A DNA stretch of 61,684 bases, taken from Actinomycetes bacterium. Its GTDB lineage: Bacteria; Actinomycetota; Acidimicrobiia; Acidimicrobiales; Ilumatobacteraceae. Each line of letters begins with the position of its first letter. Position 1 is the first letter of the stretch. This document shows positions 54,701 through 61,684 of this stretch, one piece after another. Both the position numbers and the translations under genes were made by a program. Location of the stretch: NCBI GenBank assembly GCA_025359865.1, contig JANYDH010000094.1, forward strand, positions 1 to 61,684. Reading direction: 5' to 3'. The notes under the pieces are model-generated. The model saw only the letters and a list, made by a program, of their open reading frames with translations. It ran no database searches and was not told the DNA's origin.

Positions 54701-54948
54701 AACGATGTGAGCGCGTGTCGGGCCGTTTCACTCTCGGTTCCGTCGGTGGCCGCAACCTCGGAGAGGCGATGGCGGATGCGGTCGCGCAGTTCGGCTGTGG
54801 CAGCCCTGGTGAACGTGACCACCAGGATCCGTTCGATCGGTACGCCCTCGAGAACTCGCTGCACGACCAGTTCGGTGATGCGGTGGGTCTTGCCGGTTCC
54901 GGCGCTTGCCTCGATGACCGTGAGACGCGGATTCGGTGAGAGGGTCAT
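51712..54948 (-). CDS. recB: RecB, helicase-nuclease subunit of RecBCD
   Basis: The 1078-residue protein has UvrD-type helicase motifs: ASAGTGKT at 14-21, VLIDEFQDTDALQW, GDPKQAIYGFRGADV, LLTIHAGKGLEF and YVALTRAK. A C-terminal RecB-type nuclease contains the catalytic FVICDYKTNR near residue 980. With RecC and RecD it degrades and processes double-strand ends. Coupled by four-base overlaps on both sides, in the order recC-recB-recD usual in actinobacteria. Confidence 0.93.
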   Translation of the reverse strand: MTLSPNPRLTVIEASAGTGKTHRITELVVQRVLEGVPIERILVVTFTRAATAELRDRIRHRLSEVAATDGTESETARHALTSFDLATITTIHGFCHQVLTFLGALDDSSTATISMNDGIADEVINDAILREFAPLTRASPLLHLIAPASDTSSDKPAATETTIRSLIRLMLTHPTGELRSDEPGWTDFLDDIRRRVLQRRLELGVITHDDIIRRALHAVASDSRHARTLGERYQFVLIDEFQDTDALQWQVFSLAFLEAPEGSTEVVVVGDPKQAIYGFRGADVHAYLQARTSAGHRDTLDHNWRMEPALINAINLVFRGSAFGHEQIVHHDVAPPDPEQHPRPVLLGDSLAAPFSIRVVPNDHNAAYAAADRARRLVAADVAEVVAQLLSSQAVVCRPAHDQVPLQPSDIAVLVGKHADADLIADALHAVGIASVRRGDASVANGQAASHWQWLIAGMERPASVAAASLAAISWFVGWSAAQLAEATDDDLLRVQEQLTEWRRVLARGGIPALLAAIRAKTELTRRLLTQIDGERALTDIEHLGEVLHAAVPGPTAPAALADALASMQAQDEQETERLARRIDTDDDAIQLLTIHAGKGLEFAVTLVPFAWLGGAPSKQRVFHENDHLVLDVTPKAPADESEELANAEAFGAEQRLMYVALTRAKYRTVVWWGTGHRSPRKAITELLVCRSSDGFRVDPSVVHPPGDHEAAMRGLQALAHAGAGSIAISVVQPGTPTVVAASTTLPTLSVSSFEYQFQNARRRHSFSSIAAPATSTHFEMMVAADDEMVGTRADLVTEPDAGLDDVEQVVISALAVSALAAIRTAGTEFGTAFHSVMEALEFTAPMPAEAERVLDATWPWRELPVHRPTLVAGIQDVLLSPTGSCFGDRPLATLSRRDRLDELTFELAFATSGPAVRASDIAALLLDHLGDDDPFRDYAPTLSTVGFDTQLVGHLNGSIDLVARIYDAHGQPRFVICDYKTNRLPDYHPDRLPAAMVEHHYPLQALLYGVALHRYLRWRQPGYEPARHLGGAAYLFVRGMAGPATQVVGDRPFGVCSWAVPPALTVALSNLLDGRQP

Positions 54949-57900
54949 GCCGACTGCCCGCCGAGTAGCTGCCAGAGTCGTTGTGCGAGCTGCTGCCCGG
55001 GTTCGTCGGTGCCCGGGGCGCAGTGTGTTGCCAGCACCTCCTCAGCGAGGTCGCCGAACACGAACCGAGTAGCGGCGTCGAGTAGATCGTCGTGGTAAGC
55101 AGTCTTGGCCGAGCCCAATTGTTTGGCCCACGCCGCCGCCACGGCAACCGGCATGGGCATCGCTACGGAACCGCATTTCCTGGTCAGGCTGACGAGCTGG
55201 GCCAACGCCGTGGAGGCCTGCTCGGCGTCGGCATTGATGGTGACCGACCTACTGACGATCTTGAGCGGCACATTCTTGGCCTTGCTCGGCTCGACGCCCA
55301 CCACAAGGCCGTTGGGCGACCGTCCCATGGCACACAGGGCCAGTACCCGCAGATGGGCGTCGACCAGTTCCGTGGCCCGTAGCCGGCCAGGCCGGGCAAC
55401 GACGACCGAGTCGCGATGGAGACCAGAGATGGTTCCGATGAGGCGCGTCTCTCCGGGTAGAACCAGGTCGAGCAGCTGTTGTCCGTCGGCCACCAGCGGC
55501 AGACCCTGGTCGGCCAGATACGTGTGCAGCAAGGCGACGGTCGTGCGGGCCAAGGTTGCAGCTCGGGCCCCGAGGCGTCCGGGTGGCAACAGCCCGTCCG
55601 AACGGGCGAGCAGATACCAGCGGCGTTCGGCCTCGTCGACGCTCAGATCGCCTTGGGCGCGAAGGTGGAACAGCCGGTTGGCGAGGGCCCACCCGTCGAG
55701 GCCGGCAGGATCGGTGGTGACCAGATCGACGCGCGAATCGGATTGGCGGGGTAGACGTACGCCGAGGCCATGGCTGAGAAAGTATGCGGCCGGGGCGGTG
55801 AGTGCAGCGAACACGTCGTCGAGCATGATCGTGTCGGCGTGCGTGGCATCGGGCACCTTGACAGAACGGGCGAGGTTCGGACGCTGGCCGCCGCTACGCC
55901 TGGCGAGCGCGCCTGCCAGCGCGTCGGGATCGAACGACCATGGTTGACCCGTGCCCAAGCGGCCGGGGATCAGGTTGGCCTCGGCAAACGCCTGTCGTGG
56001 GTGATGTACGACCAGCACCTCAGACGTGGTCGTGGTCGTGGTCGTGGTCGTGGATTTTTGTGGGGCCGCAAGTGTGCTGCAAAGGTCGATCACCTCGAGG
56101 AGTTCGGCGAGTGGGGTGGTGGGGGGCACTGCCTGGTTCGTACGTACGTCGTTGCCCGTGTAGGTGATGACCAGATGTTCGCGAGCTGACAACACCGCAT
56201 CGAGCAGCAGACCGCGCTGCTCGCTGCGCGGATCGCGGTCGCCTACGCAGGGTTGCTTGGCGAGCAGGTCGTCCGGGTGGGCGGTGGTGCTGCGCAGCGA
56301 CTGCTCATCGAGGCCGATGATGATGACAGCGCGGTGAGGAACGCCGCGAAGATCGCCCATCGCGCACGCAGTGATCGAGCCGCCTCCCCAGCGCGCTGAG
56401 GCGACTGAGGCGACTGCGGCACTCTGGGCAGCCGACAGGATCGACAAGATCTCGGTAGGCGACACCACGAGTGAGTCTGCGCTGGGAGTGCCAGCCAACT
56501 GCGTATCGACCAGATCGAGCGTTGCGGCGAGTTGTCGGTGCTGCCAGGGGCGTTCAGGATCGCCGCACAGCAGCGACGCAGCGGTCGAGCGAAGCGCGGC
56601 GACCCACTGGCCGGCCGGTTGGGCGTGGATCAACGTGGCCCGGGCCGTACGCAGTCGGTAGACGAAGTCGGCGAGTCGCCCGAGGCCAATCGCGTCGTCG
56701 AGCCCGACGTCGGGGCTGGGGCTACGGTCGCCGATTGCGATCCGGCTGTGTGTGGGCGCCATTGCAACTCCGAGCAGCAGGCGGTCGATTGCCGCCTCCC
56801 ACGTGATCACTTCGGCCTCGTTTGGAACGCCGTCGGCGCAGAGGTGGTCACCATCGAGACCCCAACGGACGTTGCCGAGCTCGATCCAGTGCGGCAGGCT
56901 GGCAAGGTCGGCTTCGTTGAACCGACTTGCGCGTTGAACAGCGTCGTGGGCTGCCAGCGCGGTGACGGCACTGGCGCTGCACCTGCCTTGGACGGTACGC
57001 ACGATCTCGATCAACGAGTCGACCAGGCTGGAACCGGATGTGTCGCCGACCTGCCCGCCGGGCTGTGCGACGGTGAGCGGAAATCGAAGACCGCCCGATC
57101 GAAGACCGCCAGATCGAAGACCGCTATCAAGTCCGTAACCGGCAAGTTCGCCGAGTGTGTGCTGGAGCAACGGCCCGTAGGTTTCGAGATCGGGGCAGAG
57201 CACCACGATGTCGCGCAGTTCGAGACCCGACCCGGGCTGATCGACAAGGTGGGCGATCGCGTCGCGTACCACCTCGACCTGGCGGGTAGCACCATGGCAG
57301 GCGTGAACCTGGACAGATCTATCGGAAGGCGACCATGCCATCAGCACGCCCTCGCCGGGGTCGCGATCGGCGCGGAGGTCGAACTGGAGGCGCTGCAACA
57401 AGCAGGTGGGTGCGGTGTCGCGTTGTTCGTCGTCGGCCTGGTGCCACTGTGCCGAATGCACGCCCGACCGAAGTGCGAGATGGCTCTCGTACGCGACCTG
57501 GCCCCATGTGGTCAACAGCGGGTGACGAGCGCGAATGGCCCCGCGGGGCAGCGGCGAGATGCCGTGCGATGACGTTGCATGGCCGAGGGCATGGGCCCAC
57601 CAACCAGGCGATGGATGGAGTAACAGCACATGGACCTGGCGGTGGACTGCGAGCGCGTCGAGTGCCTCGATCTGCGATGAGGCCAGTGCGCCGAGAGCGA
57701 TGATGAACACGCGCGAGGGAAGATCGAGCGCATGCTCTCCGGCGCGGAGTGCCGCCGTGATGTGGACCAACTGTTCGGCTGGGTCGGTGCCGAGTTCGTT
57801 TCTGAGGGCCCGCCACAGCATGGGTTGCCACAGCGCAGACGCGTCGAGTGGCTTGCCCTCGGCGCTGCGATCGTGGCCGGCCCGCCACTGGTGAAGCAGT

Positions 57901-58358
57901 GAGGGTCGATAGACCGCGTACCGATCGAACAGCGTGGCGATGTGGCGCGCCCGGGCAACCGAGATATCGGACAACCCGGTCGGTCCGGTCGGGTCGGTCT
58001 CAGTGAGGGTGTCCGTCGCATGACGACGTAGTTGCGCGAGGATGCGCCAGGTGAGTGTGCCCGGCTGCCACGCTTCGGTAGCGGTAGGCCGAGCCTGGTG
58101 CATGCCATCTTCGTGCAACTGCAAGAGCCGGCCGGGAAACAGGAACCGGATGTTGGCGGTGACCCCGTCTCGGCCCGAACCCGACTTGGGATCGCCACCC
58201 AGACGAAGCGCCAGTTGCTGCGCGATCCATCGCTCGATGCCGCGTGACGGCACCGAGACGACATCGGGCGTAAACGGGTCGTCCGGTGGCTCGCTCAACA
58301 ACCCGGCGAGTACCTCGACGAGGTCTTCGGCTCGCCCCGCGTGATGCACATGCAACAT
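54945..58358 (-). CDS. recC: RecC, Chi-recognition/scaffold subunit of RecBCD
   Basis: The 1137-residue protein has the inactive helicase and nuclease folds of RecC: N-terminal MLHVHHAGRAEDLVEVLAG, PSRGIERWIAQQLALRLG, then LTWRILAQL, VHACHGATRQVEVVRDAI and HRAVIIIGLDEQSL. Two tandem-repeat tracts are inserted: RSGGLRSGGLRFP (57081-57125) and a poly-Thr run (56026-56053). It is the first gene of the operon, on the minus strand, divergent from pepA with 126 bases between, where the promoter must lie. Confidence 0.92.
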   Translation of the reverse strand: MLHVHHAGRAEDLVEVLAGLLSEPPDDPFTPDVVSVPSRGIERWIAQQLALRLGGDPKSGSGRDGVTANIRFLFPGRLLQLHEDGMHQARPTATEAWQPGTLTWRILAQLRRHATDTLTETDPTGPTGLSDISVARARHIATLFDRYAVYRPSLLHQWRAGHDRSAEGKPLDASALWQPMLWRALRNELGTDPAEQLVHITAALRAGEHALDLPSRVFIIALGALASSQIEALDALAVHRQVHVLLLHPSPGWWAHALGHATSSHGISPLPRGAIRARHPLLTTWGQVAYESHLALRSGVHSAQWHQADDEQRDTAPTCLLQRLQFDLRADRDPGEGVLMAWSPSDRSVQVHACHGATRQVEVVRDAIAHLVDQPGSGLELRDIVVLCPDLETYGPLLQHTLGELAGYGLDSGLRSGGLRSGGLRFPLTVAQPGGQVGDTSGSSLVDSLIEIVRTVQGRCSASAVTALAAHDAVQRASRFNEADLASLPHWIELGNVRWGLDGDHLCADGVPNEAEVITWEAAIDRLLLGVAMAPTHSRIAIGDRSPSPDVGLDDAIGLGRLADFVYRLRTARATLIHAQPAGQWVAALRSTAASLLCGDPERPWQHRQLAATLDLVDTQLAGTPSADSLVVSPTEILSILSAAQSAAVASVASARWGGGSITACAMGDLRGVPHRAVIIIGLDEQSLRSTTAHPDDLLAKQPCVGDRDPRSEQRGLLLDAVLSAREHLVITYTGNDVRTNQAVPPTTPLAELLEVIDLCSTLAAPQKSTTTTTTTTTSEVLVVHHPRQAFAEANLIPGRLGTGQPWSFDPDALAGALARRSGGQRPNLARSVKVPDATHADTIMLDDVFAALTAPAAYFLSHGLGVRLPRQSDSRVDLVTTDPAGLDGWALANRLFHLRAQGDLSVDEAERRWYLLARSDGLLPPGRLGARAATLARTTVALLHTYLADQGLPLVADGQQLLDLVLPGETRLIGTISGLHRDSVVVARPGRLRATELVDAHLRVLALCAMGRSPNGLVVGVEPSKAKNVPLKIVSRSVTINADAEQASTALAQLVSLTRKCGSVAMPMPVAVAAAWAKQLGSAKTAYHDDLLDAATRFVFGDLAEEVLATHCAPGTDEPGQQLAQRLWQLLGGQSA

Positions 58359-58484
58359 GTCGGCGACGGTACCTCATGGGTGTGTCAGGGTTCGGGTGTC
58401 CTGCTGGTCAAGGGCTAGCCTGCCTGGCACATTCGTCCCATTTTCACCGGCACGACCGCTGCGGTCCTGCCCGAAGGAGCATCC

Positions 58485-59933
58485 ATGGCTGTCAACGTCG
58501 ATCTCGTGAAGACCACCCCCAAGGCTGTCGATGTGGTCGGCGTACCGGTTGCCGTCACTGGCGCTGTCTCGCGGGCATTGGGTCTCACCAGGGCCGCGCT
58601 GGCAGCGCATGGATTCGAAGGAAAGCCCGGCCAAACGTTGGTGCTTCCCGCCGCAACGGGGCCGACGTACGTCGCTGTTGGCATCGGCGACCCTGCTGTG
58701 CTGAGCGTCAAGGGTCTTCGTGATGCGGCTGCAGCCCTCGTGCGTGCCGCCGGTCGGCGGTCGACGATTGCCACCTCGCTGGCCGACCTGGAAGGTGTCG
58801 AGGCCAAGTCGGCGGCGCAGGCTGTCGTCGAAGGTGCACTCCTCGCGTCGTACCGGTACCTCGGATTGAAGACCGACACGTCAGGCGCTTCTACGCTTAC
58901 ATCGCTCAGCCTGATCGTGAGCGACAAGCGATCTGCCGGCGCACGCCTCGGGATTGAACGTGGCACGGTCACGGCTGCAGCAGCAGCGTTGGCTCGCGAC
59001 CTCGCCAACATGCCGCCGGCCTACCTCACCGCGCGGATGCTCGCCGACAAGGCCGTTGCAGTGGCGAACGAAAGCGGTCTCGACGTCGAGGTGTTCAACC
59101 GCGACCAGTTGCTCGCGATGGGATGCGGCGGAATGATTGGCGTCAACCAGGGCAGCATCGAGCCGCCCCGGATGGTGCGCCTGAGCTACACCCCGAAGAA
59201 TCCCACAGGGCATCTGGTGCTCGTTGGCAAGGGTGTCACGTACGACTCGGGTGGCATCAGCCTGAAGCCGAGCGATGCATCGCACGCGAAGATGAAGATG
59301 GATATGAGTGGCGCCGCCGCCGTGCTGGCCACGATGGGTGCGCTCAAGGCGTTGAAGGTGAAGGCAACCGTCACCGGGTATCTCATGTGTACCGACAATC
59401 TGCCCTCCGGGAGTGCGTTCAAGTTGGGCGATGTGCTCACGTTCCGCAATGGCAAGACCGCAGAGATCCACAACACCGACGCCGAGGGGCGGCTCGTGCT
59501 GGCCGACGGGCTGTCGCTCGGTGTCGAATCCAAGCCGGATGCCATCATCGACATCGCCACGCTCACCGGTGCCTGCGTTGCGGCGTTGGGCGTCAAGATC
59601 GCCGGTGTGTTGGGCAACGACCAACCGTTTGTCGAGCAGGTGAAGGAAGCGTCTCAGCGTGCGGACGAAAATGTCTGGCAGTTGCCGTTGGCCAAGGAGT
59701 ACCGCAAACTCATCGACTCGAACGTTGCCGACATGAAGAACGTCGGCGGCCCCTACGGTGGTGCAATCACTGCGGCGTTGTTTCTCAGCGAGTTCGTCGG
59801 TGATACGCCGTGGGCGCACCTCGACATCGCCGGTCCCATGGATGTCGACAGCGACGATGGCTGGTTGTCGAAGGGTGCCACCGGGTTCGGCACCCGCCTG
59901 CTGATCGAACTCGCGAGCAACTTCTCGAAGTGA
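58485..59933 (+). CDS. pepA: Leucyl aminopeptidase (M17, PepA)
   Basis: The 482-residue cytosolic metallopeptidase has the metal-binding VGKGVTYDSGGISLKP and the M17 signature NTDAEGRL, with catalytic Lys and Arg in place. It removes N-terminal residues from peptides; in some bacteria it also binds DNA. The ATG start at 58485 has a GAAGGAG ribosome-binding site about ten bases upstream. It converges with the next gene across a short double hairpin. Confidence 0.93.
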   Translation: MAVNVDLVKTTPKAVDVVGVPVAVTGAVSRALGLTRAALAAHGFEGKPGQTLVLPAATGPTYVAVGIGDPAVLSVKGLRDAAAALVRAAGRRSTIATSLADLEGVEAKSAAQAVVEGALLASYRYLGLKTDTSGASTLTSLSLIVSDKRSAGARLGIERGTVTAAAAALARDLANMPPAYLTARMLADKAVAVANESGLDVEVFNRDQLLAMGCGGMIGVNQGSIEPPRMVRLSYTPKNPTGHLVLVGKGVTYDSGGISLKPSDASHAKMKMDMSGAAAVLATMGALKALKVKATVTGYLMCTDNLPSGSAFKLGDVLTFRNGKTAEIHNTDAEGRLVLADGLSLGVESKPDAIIDIATLTGACVAALGVKIAGVLGNDQPFVEQVKEASQRADENVWQLPLAKEYRKLIDSNVADMKNVGGPYGGAITAALFLSEFVGDTPWAHLDIAGPMDVDSDDGWLSKGATGFGTRLLIELASNFSK

Positions 59934-59936
59934 CTC

Positions 59937-59971
59937 GACCGGTGCCGGTCTAGTGCCGCTGTCACGCGGCA
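59937..59971. terminator. Double hairpin between pepA and the convergent gene
   Basis: GACCGG-TG-CCGGTC (59937-59950) is followed by TGCCGC-N6-GCGGCA (59954-59971), which overlaps the stop of the convergent gene. A shared terminator is likely, without a clear T-run. Confidence 0.5.
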
Positions 59972-60561
59972 TCGGGCGAAACACCTGATTGGGCACGACG
60001 AGCCAGGTCGTTCGCCGTCATCGGCGACACGCCTAGGCCCAGCAGTTGTCGTTCCACCACGTCGGGATCGTCGCCAACGGCGAGCATCGCAGCAGACAGG
60101 ATCTGGGCGCGGTCGATGTCGTTCGCCGACGGGGCAGCGCTGCGTTGCCATGCGGCGTGAGCGCGACGAAGGTGCTCGGGCATCCGCTGGATGTGACGGT
60201 GGGCGACCGGTGGCAACCGACGCCGAATCGCCAGACCTCCGCTGATCGGTTGGGCGACACCGAACAGCACACACCTGTGCAGCGCACGAGTGAACGGGTT
60301 GCTGTTGCCGGGGGCGTACGACAGCCCGAGCGCCCGAGCCGTCTGCGCGAGATCAAGTTCGTAGCCGCCAGGATATTCATCGAGCCCGTTCGCCATGCGG
60401 CGTAACAGCCAGGTCGCAGTCGGGCCGAGGACGTTCAACCAAAACAGTTCGACGTACTGGCTGCGCGGGTCGAACCCGATCGGGTCGAGCAGTTCGTCGG
60501 TCCACGGAACGACGATCAGTGAGGGTTCGAAGATGGCAGCGTCGAGTGGCGTCAGCGACAT
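59962..60561 (-). CDS. Conserved protein of unknown function
   Basis: The 199-residue protein has no membrane segment. It contains FWLNVLGPTATWLLRRMANGLDEYPGGYELDLAQTARALGL, which resembles a winged-helix or partial helix-turn-helix, and RRLPPVAHRHIQRMPEHLRRAHAAW. Similar proteins occur in related actinobacteria with no assigned role. The ATG at 60561 is chosen because the longer frame adds non-conserved sequence. The 290 bases to the next gene hold only promoter-like A/T-rich spots near 60705-60750. Confidence 0.6.
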   Translation of the reverse strand: MSLTPLDAAIFEPSLIVVPWTDELLDPIGFDPRSQYVELFWLNVLGPTATWLLRRMANGLDEYPGGYELDLAQTARALGLSYAPGNSNPFTRALHRCVLFGVAQPISGGLAIRRRLPPVAHRHIQRMPEHLRRAHAAWQRSAAPSANDIDRAQILSAAMLAVGDDPDVVERQLLGLGVSPMTANDLARRAQSGVSPDAA

Positions 60562-60851
60562 GGTGTGCCTCCCAGGTTGGTGGCTTTTCAGCGTCAGTGT
60601 GATGTGGGGGAATCCAACCGATGAGGGACGGCGGCGATGGCCGGACGGAACGAGCAAGTTGAGAACCGACGAGGTCCGCACGGAACCTGGCCCGCCATGG
60701 AGAATTAGTACTAGATCGTCCAAAATGATTCGAGAGTAGTGAGTGATCTGTGTCGCAGATGGGAATGGGCCGATGGCCCTGCGCGTTGCACTCTTTGCTG
60801 ACCAAGGCGCACACAGTGAAATCTCATCGCGCGAGTAGAACTAGGAATCAA

Positions 60852-61259
60852 ATGTTCACGACCAAGCACCACATCCATCCCGCTCTCCGTGCCAGCGATA
60901 TGGCTGCGTCGGTCCCCACCGCAGAACTTCAGACCTTGGATCGTCTTGCGACCACCATCGACATTCCCGCCGGTGAGGAGATCGTGCACGTGAACGGGTT
61001 CGGCCGCGAATGTTTCGTGGTCATCGACGGCCAGTTCGAGGTCCAGCGCGAGGATACGACGATCACCGTCGGCCCCGGCGACATCATCGGCGAACTCGCT
61101 CTGCTGACCCTCAAGCCTCGCACAGCGTCGGTCACGGCGACCACCGACTCCAGCGTGTACGTCCTGACACCATCTGAGTTTGCGACGATGCTCGACACGT
61201 GTCCGAACATCGCGCGGCACATACTCGATGGAGCCGTCCGCCGGGCTGCCGTCGCCTAA
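60852..61259 (+). CDS. Single-domain cyclic-nucleotide-binding protein
   Basis: The 135-residue protein is a single Crp-type nucleotide-binding barrel: FTTKHHIHPALRASDMAAS, IDIPAGEEIVHVNGFGRECF, then the phosphate-binding cassette GELALLTLKPRTASVTATT with Glu and Arg. No DNA-binding domain follows. The ATG at 60852 fits the barrel start. Which nucleotide binds, and what partner it regulates, cannot be told. Confidence 0.8.
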   Translation: MFTTKHHIHPALRASDMAASVPTAELQTLDRLATTIDIPAGEEIVHVNGFGRECFVVIDGQFEVQREDTTITVGPGDIIGELALLTLKPRTASVTATTDSSVYVLTPSEFATMLDTCPNIARHILDGAVRRAAVA

Positions 61260-61264
61260 TGGGA

Positions 61265-61515
61265 GATGGGTTACCGGCAGTATCTCGTGACGTTTGGCGT
61301 TGGGTTGTTGTCAACAGGCTGTCGCACAATGCTGTTCGGTGGTGTGGCGGTGCCCGGTCCCGGTCCCGATCCCGGCCGCGCGGTCGCGCTGCAGCGTGAA
61401 CGTTGGTTGCATGACAGGCGGGCGTGGTGGAAGTCTGGATCAGCGACCACGACGGCTGTGCGGGCAGGATCGCGTCGACTTTCATGTCGCCAGCGCCGAT
61501 AACTCGACGCGACTC
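61265..61515 (-). repeat. Dispersed repeat, right copy (inverted relative to 46-281)
   Basis: Reverse complement of the left-end repeat over about 250 bases, with substitutions and an extra short GGTCCC-type insertion. It begins six bases after the cyclic-nucleotide-binding gene stop. The outer hairpin GCGTCGACTT ... AACTCGACGC is present. Confidence 0.75.
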
Positions 61516-61649
61516 GGCACCGCAACAACGGGTAGGCCCGGCGGGCGGGCTGTCAGTCGCCGATGTTGAGCCGACTTGTGCGGCACAACCACGAGTTCAG
61601 CAACAACCATGACACCGTTGCCGATAACACGACCAGACGTCCAACCTCA

Positions 61650-61684
61650 CCCGCCACACCACCACACAGCATTGTGCGACAGCC
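61650..61684 (+). repeat. Fragment of a further dispersed repeat copy
   Basis: These bases are the reverse complement of about 61318-61350 with few changes, so another copy begins here in the opposite orientation and runs out of the window. From 61516 to 61649 I see nothing recognisable. Confidence 0.65.

Noticed and set aside
56532-57572. 346-codon plus-strand frame over recC
   Set aside because: Antisense to recC, with no domain and composition of a shadow frame.
58881-59996. 371-codon minus-strand frame over pepA
   Set aside because: Antisense to the conserved M17 catalytic region.

Overview
The window is about 62 kb of high-GC DNA with densely packed genes, frequent GTG starts, several apparently leaderless promoters, mycothiol-type and DUF3039/DUF4031-type genes, an ImuA'-ImuB-DnaE2 mutasome and an actinobacterial recC-recB-recD operon. 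This points to an actinobacterium, plausibly of class Acidimicrobiia. That placement is inference; no rRNA or tRNA gene is visible to confirm it.

Layout. Positions 1-880: dispersed repeats and a minus-strand gene broken by a short palindromic insertion. 884-12172: a large LuxR-type ATPase regulator, an Nfu-like protein, a CarH-like B12 regulator, imuA-imuB behind an SOS box, a diguanylate cyclase, an unusual Hsp70-like/PPC-repeat membrane protein and a degenerate response regulator. 12346-22105: a NUDIX gene and a complete glycoside-uptake locus (GH13, LacI-family repressor, binding protein, two permeases, ATPase, GH1) with two near-identical operators. 22110-23060: a mazEF-type toxin-antitoxin pair flanked by copies of a palindromic repeat. 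23118-26632: dnaE2 behind a perfect SOS box. 26659-34781: mixed metabolic and small conserved genes with two or three acetyltransferase or regulator relics. 34805-43370: an arsC-like gene with an in-frame UGA exactly at the catalytic cysteine, followed by a SECIS-like hairpin; then a pentapeptide protein, a carotenoid oxygenase, a heterodimeric ABC exporter, YceI and a PduO-type cobalamin adenosyltransferase. 43411-58358: sbcD-sbcC and, convergently, recC-recB-recD, separated by a 2.2 kb islet bounded by 22-bp repeats that carries a toxin-antitoxin pair and broken small genes. 58485-61259: leucyl aminopeptidase, an unknown gene and a single-domain cyclic-nucleotide-binding protein. The right end carries an inverted copy of the repeat found at the left end.

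How it fits together. DNA repair is strongly represented: double-strand-end processing (SbcCD, RecBCD) and SOS mutagenesis (ImuA/ImuB and DnaE2, split over 16 kb but each with an SOS box). The sugar locus has the form of a self-contained LacI-regulated regulon. The PduO enzyme could supply adenosylcobalamin to the CarH-like regulator. The most notable points are the candidate selenocysteine arsenate-reductase-like protein, the toxin gene knocked out of frame by a 13-bp tandem repeat, small palindromic mobile repeats caught interrupting a gene, and many in-frame short tandem repeats inside otherwise conserved enzymes.
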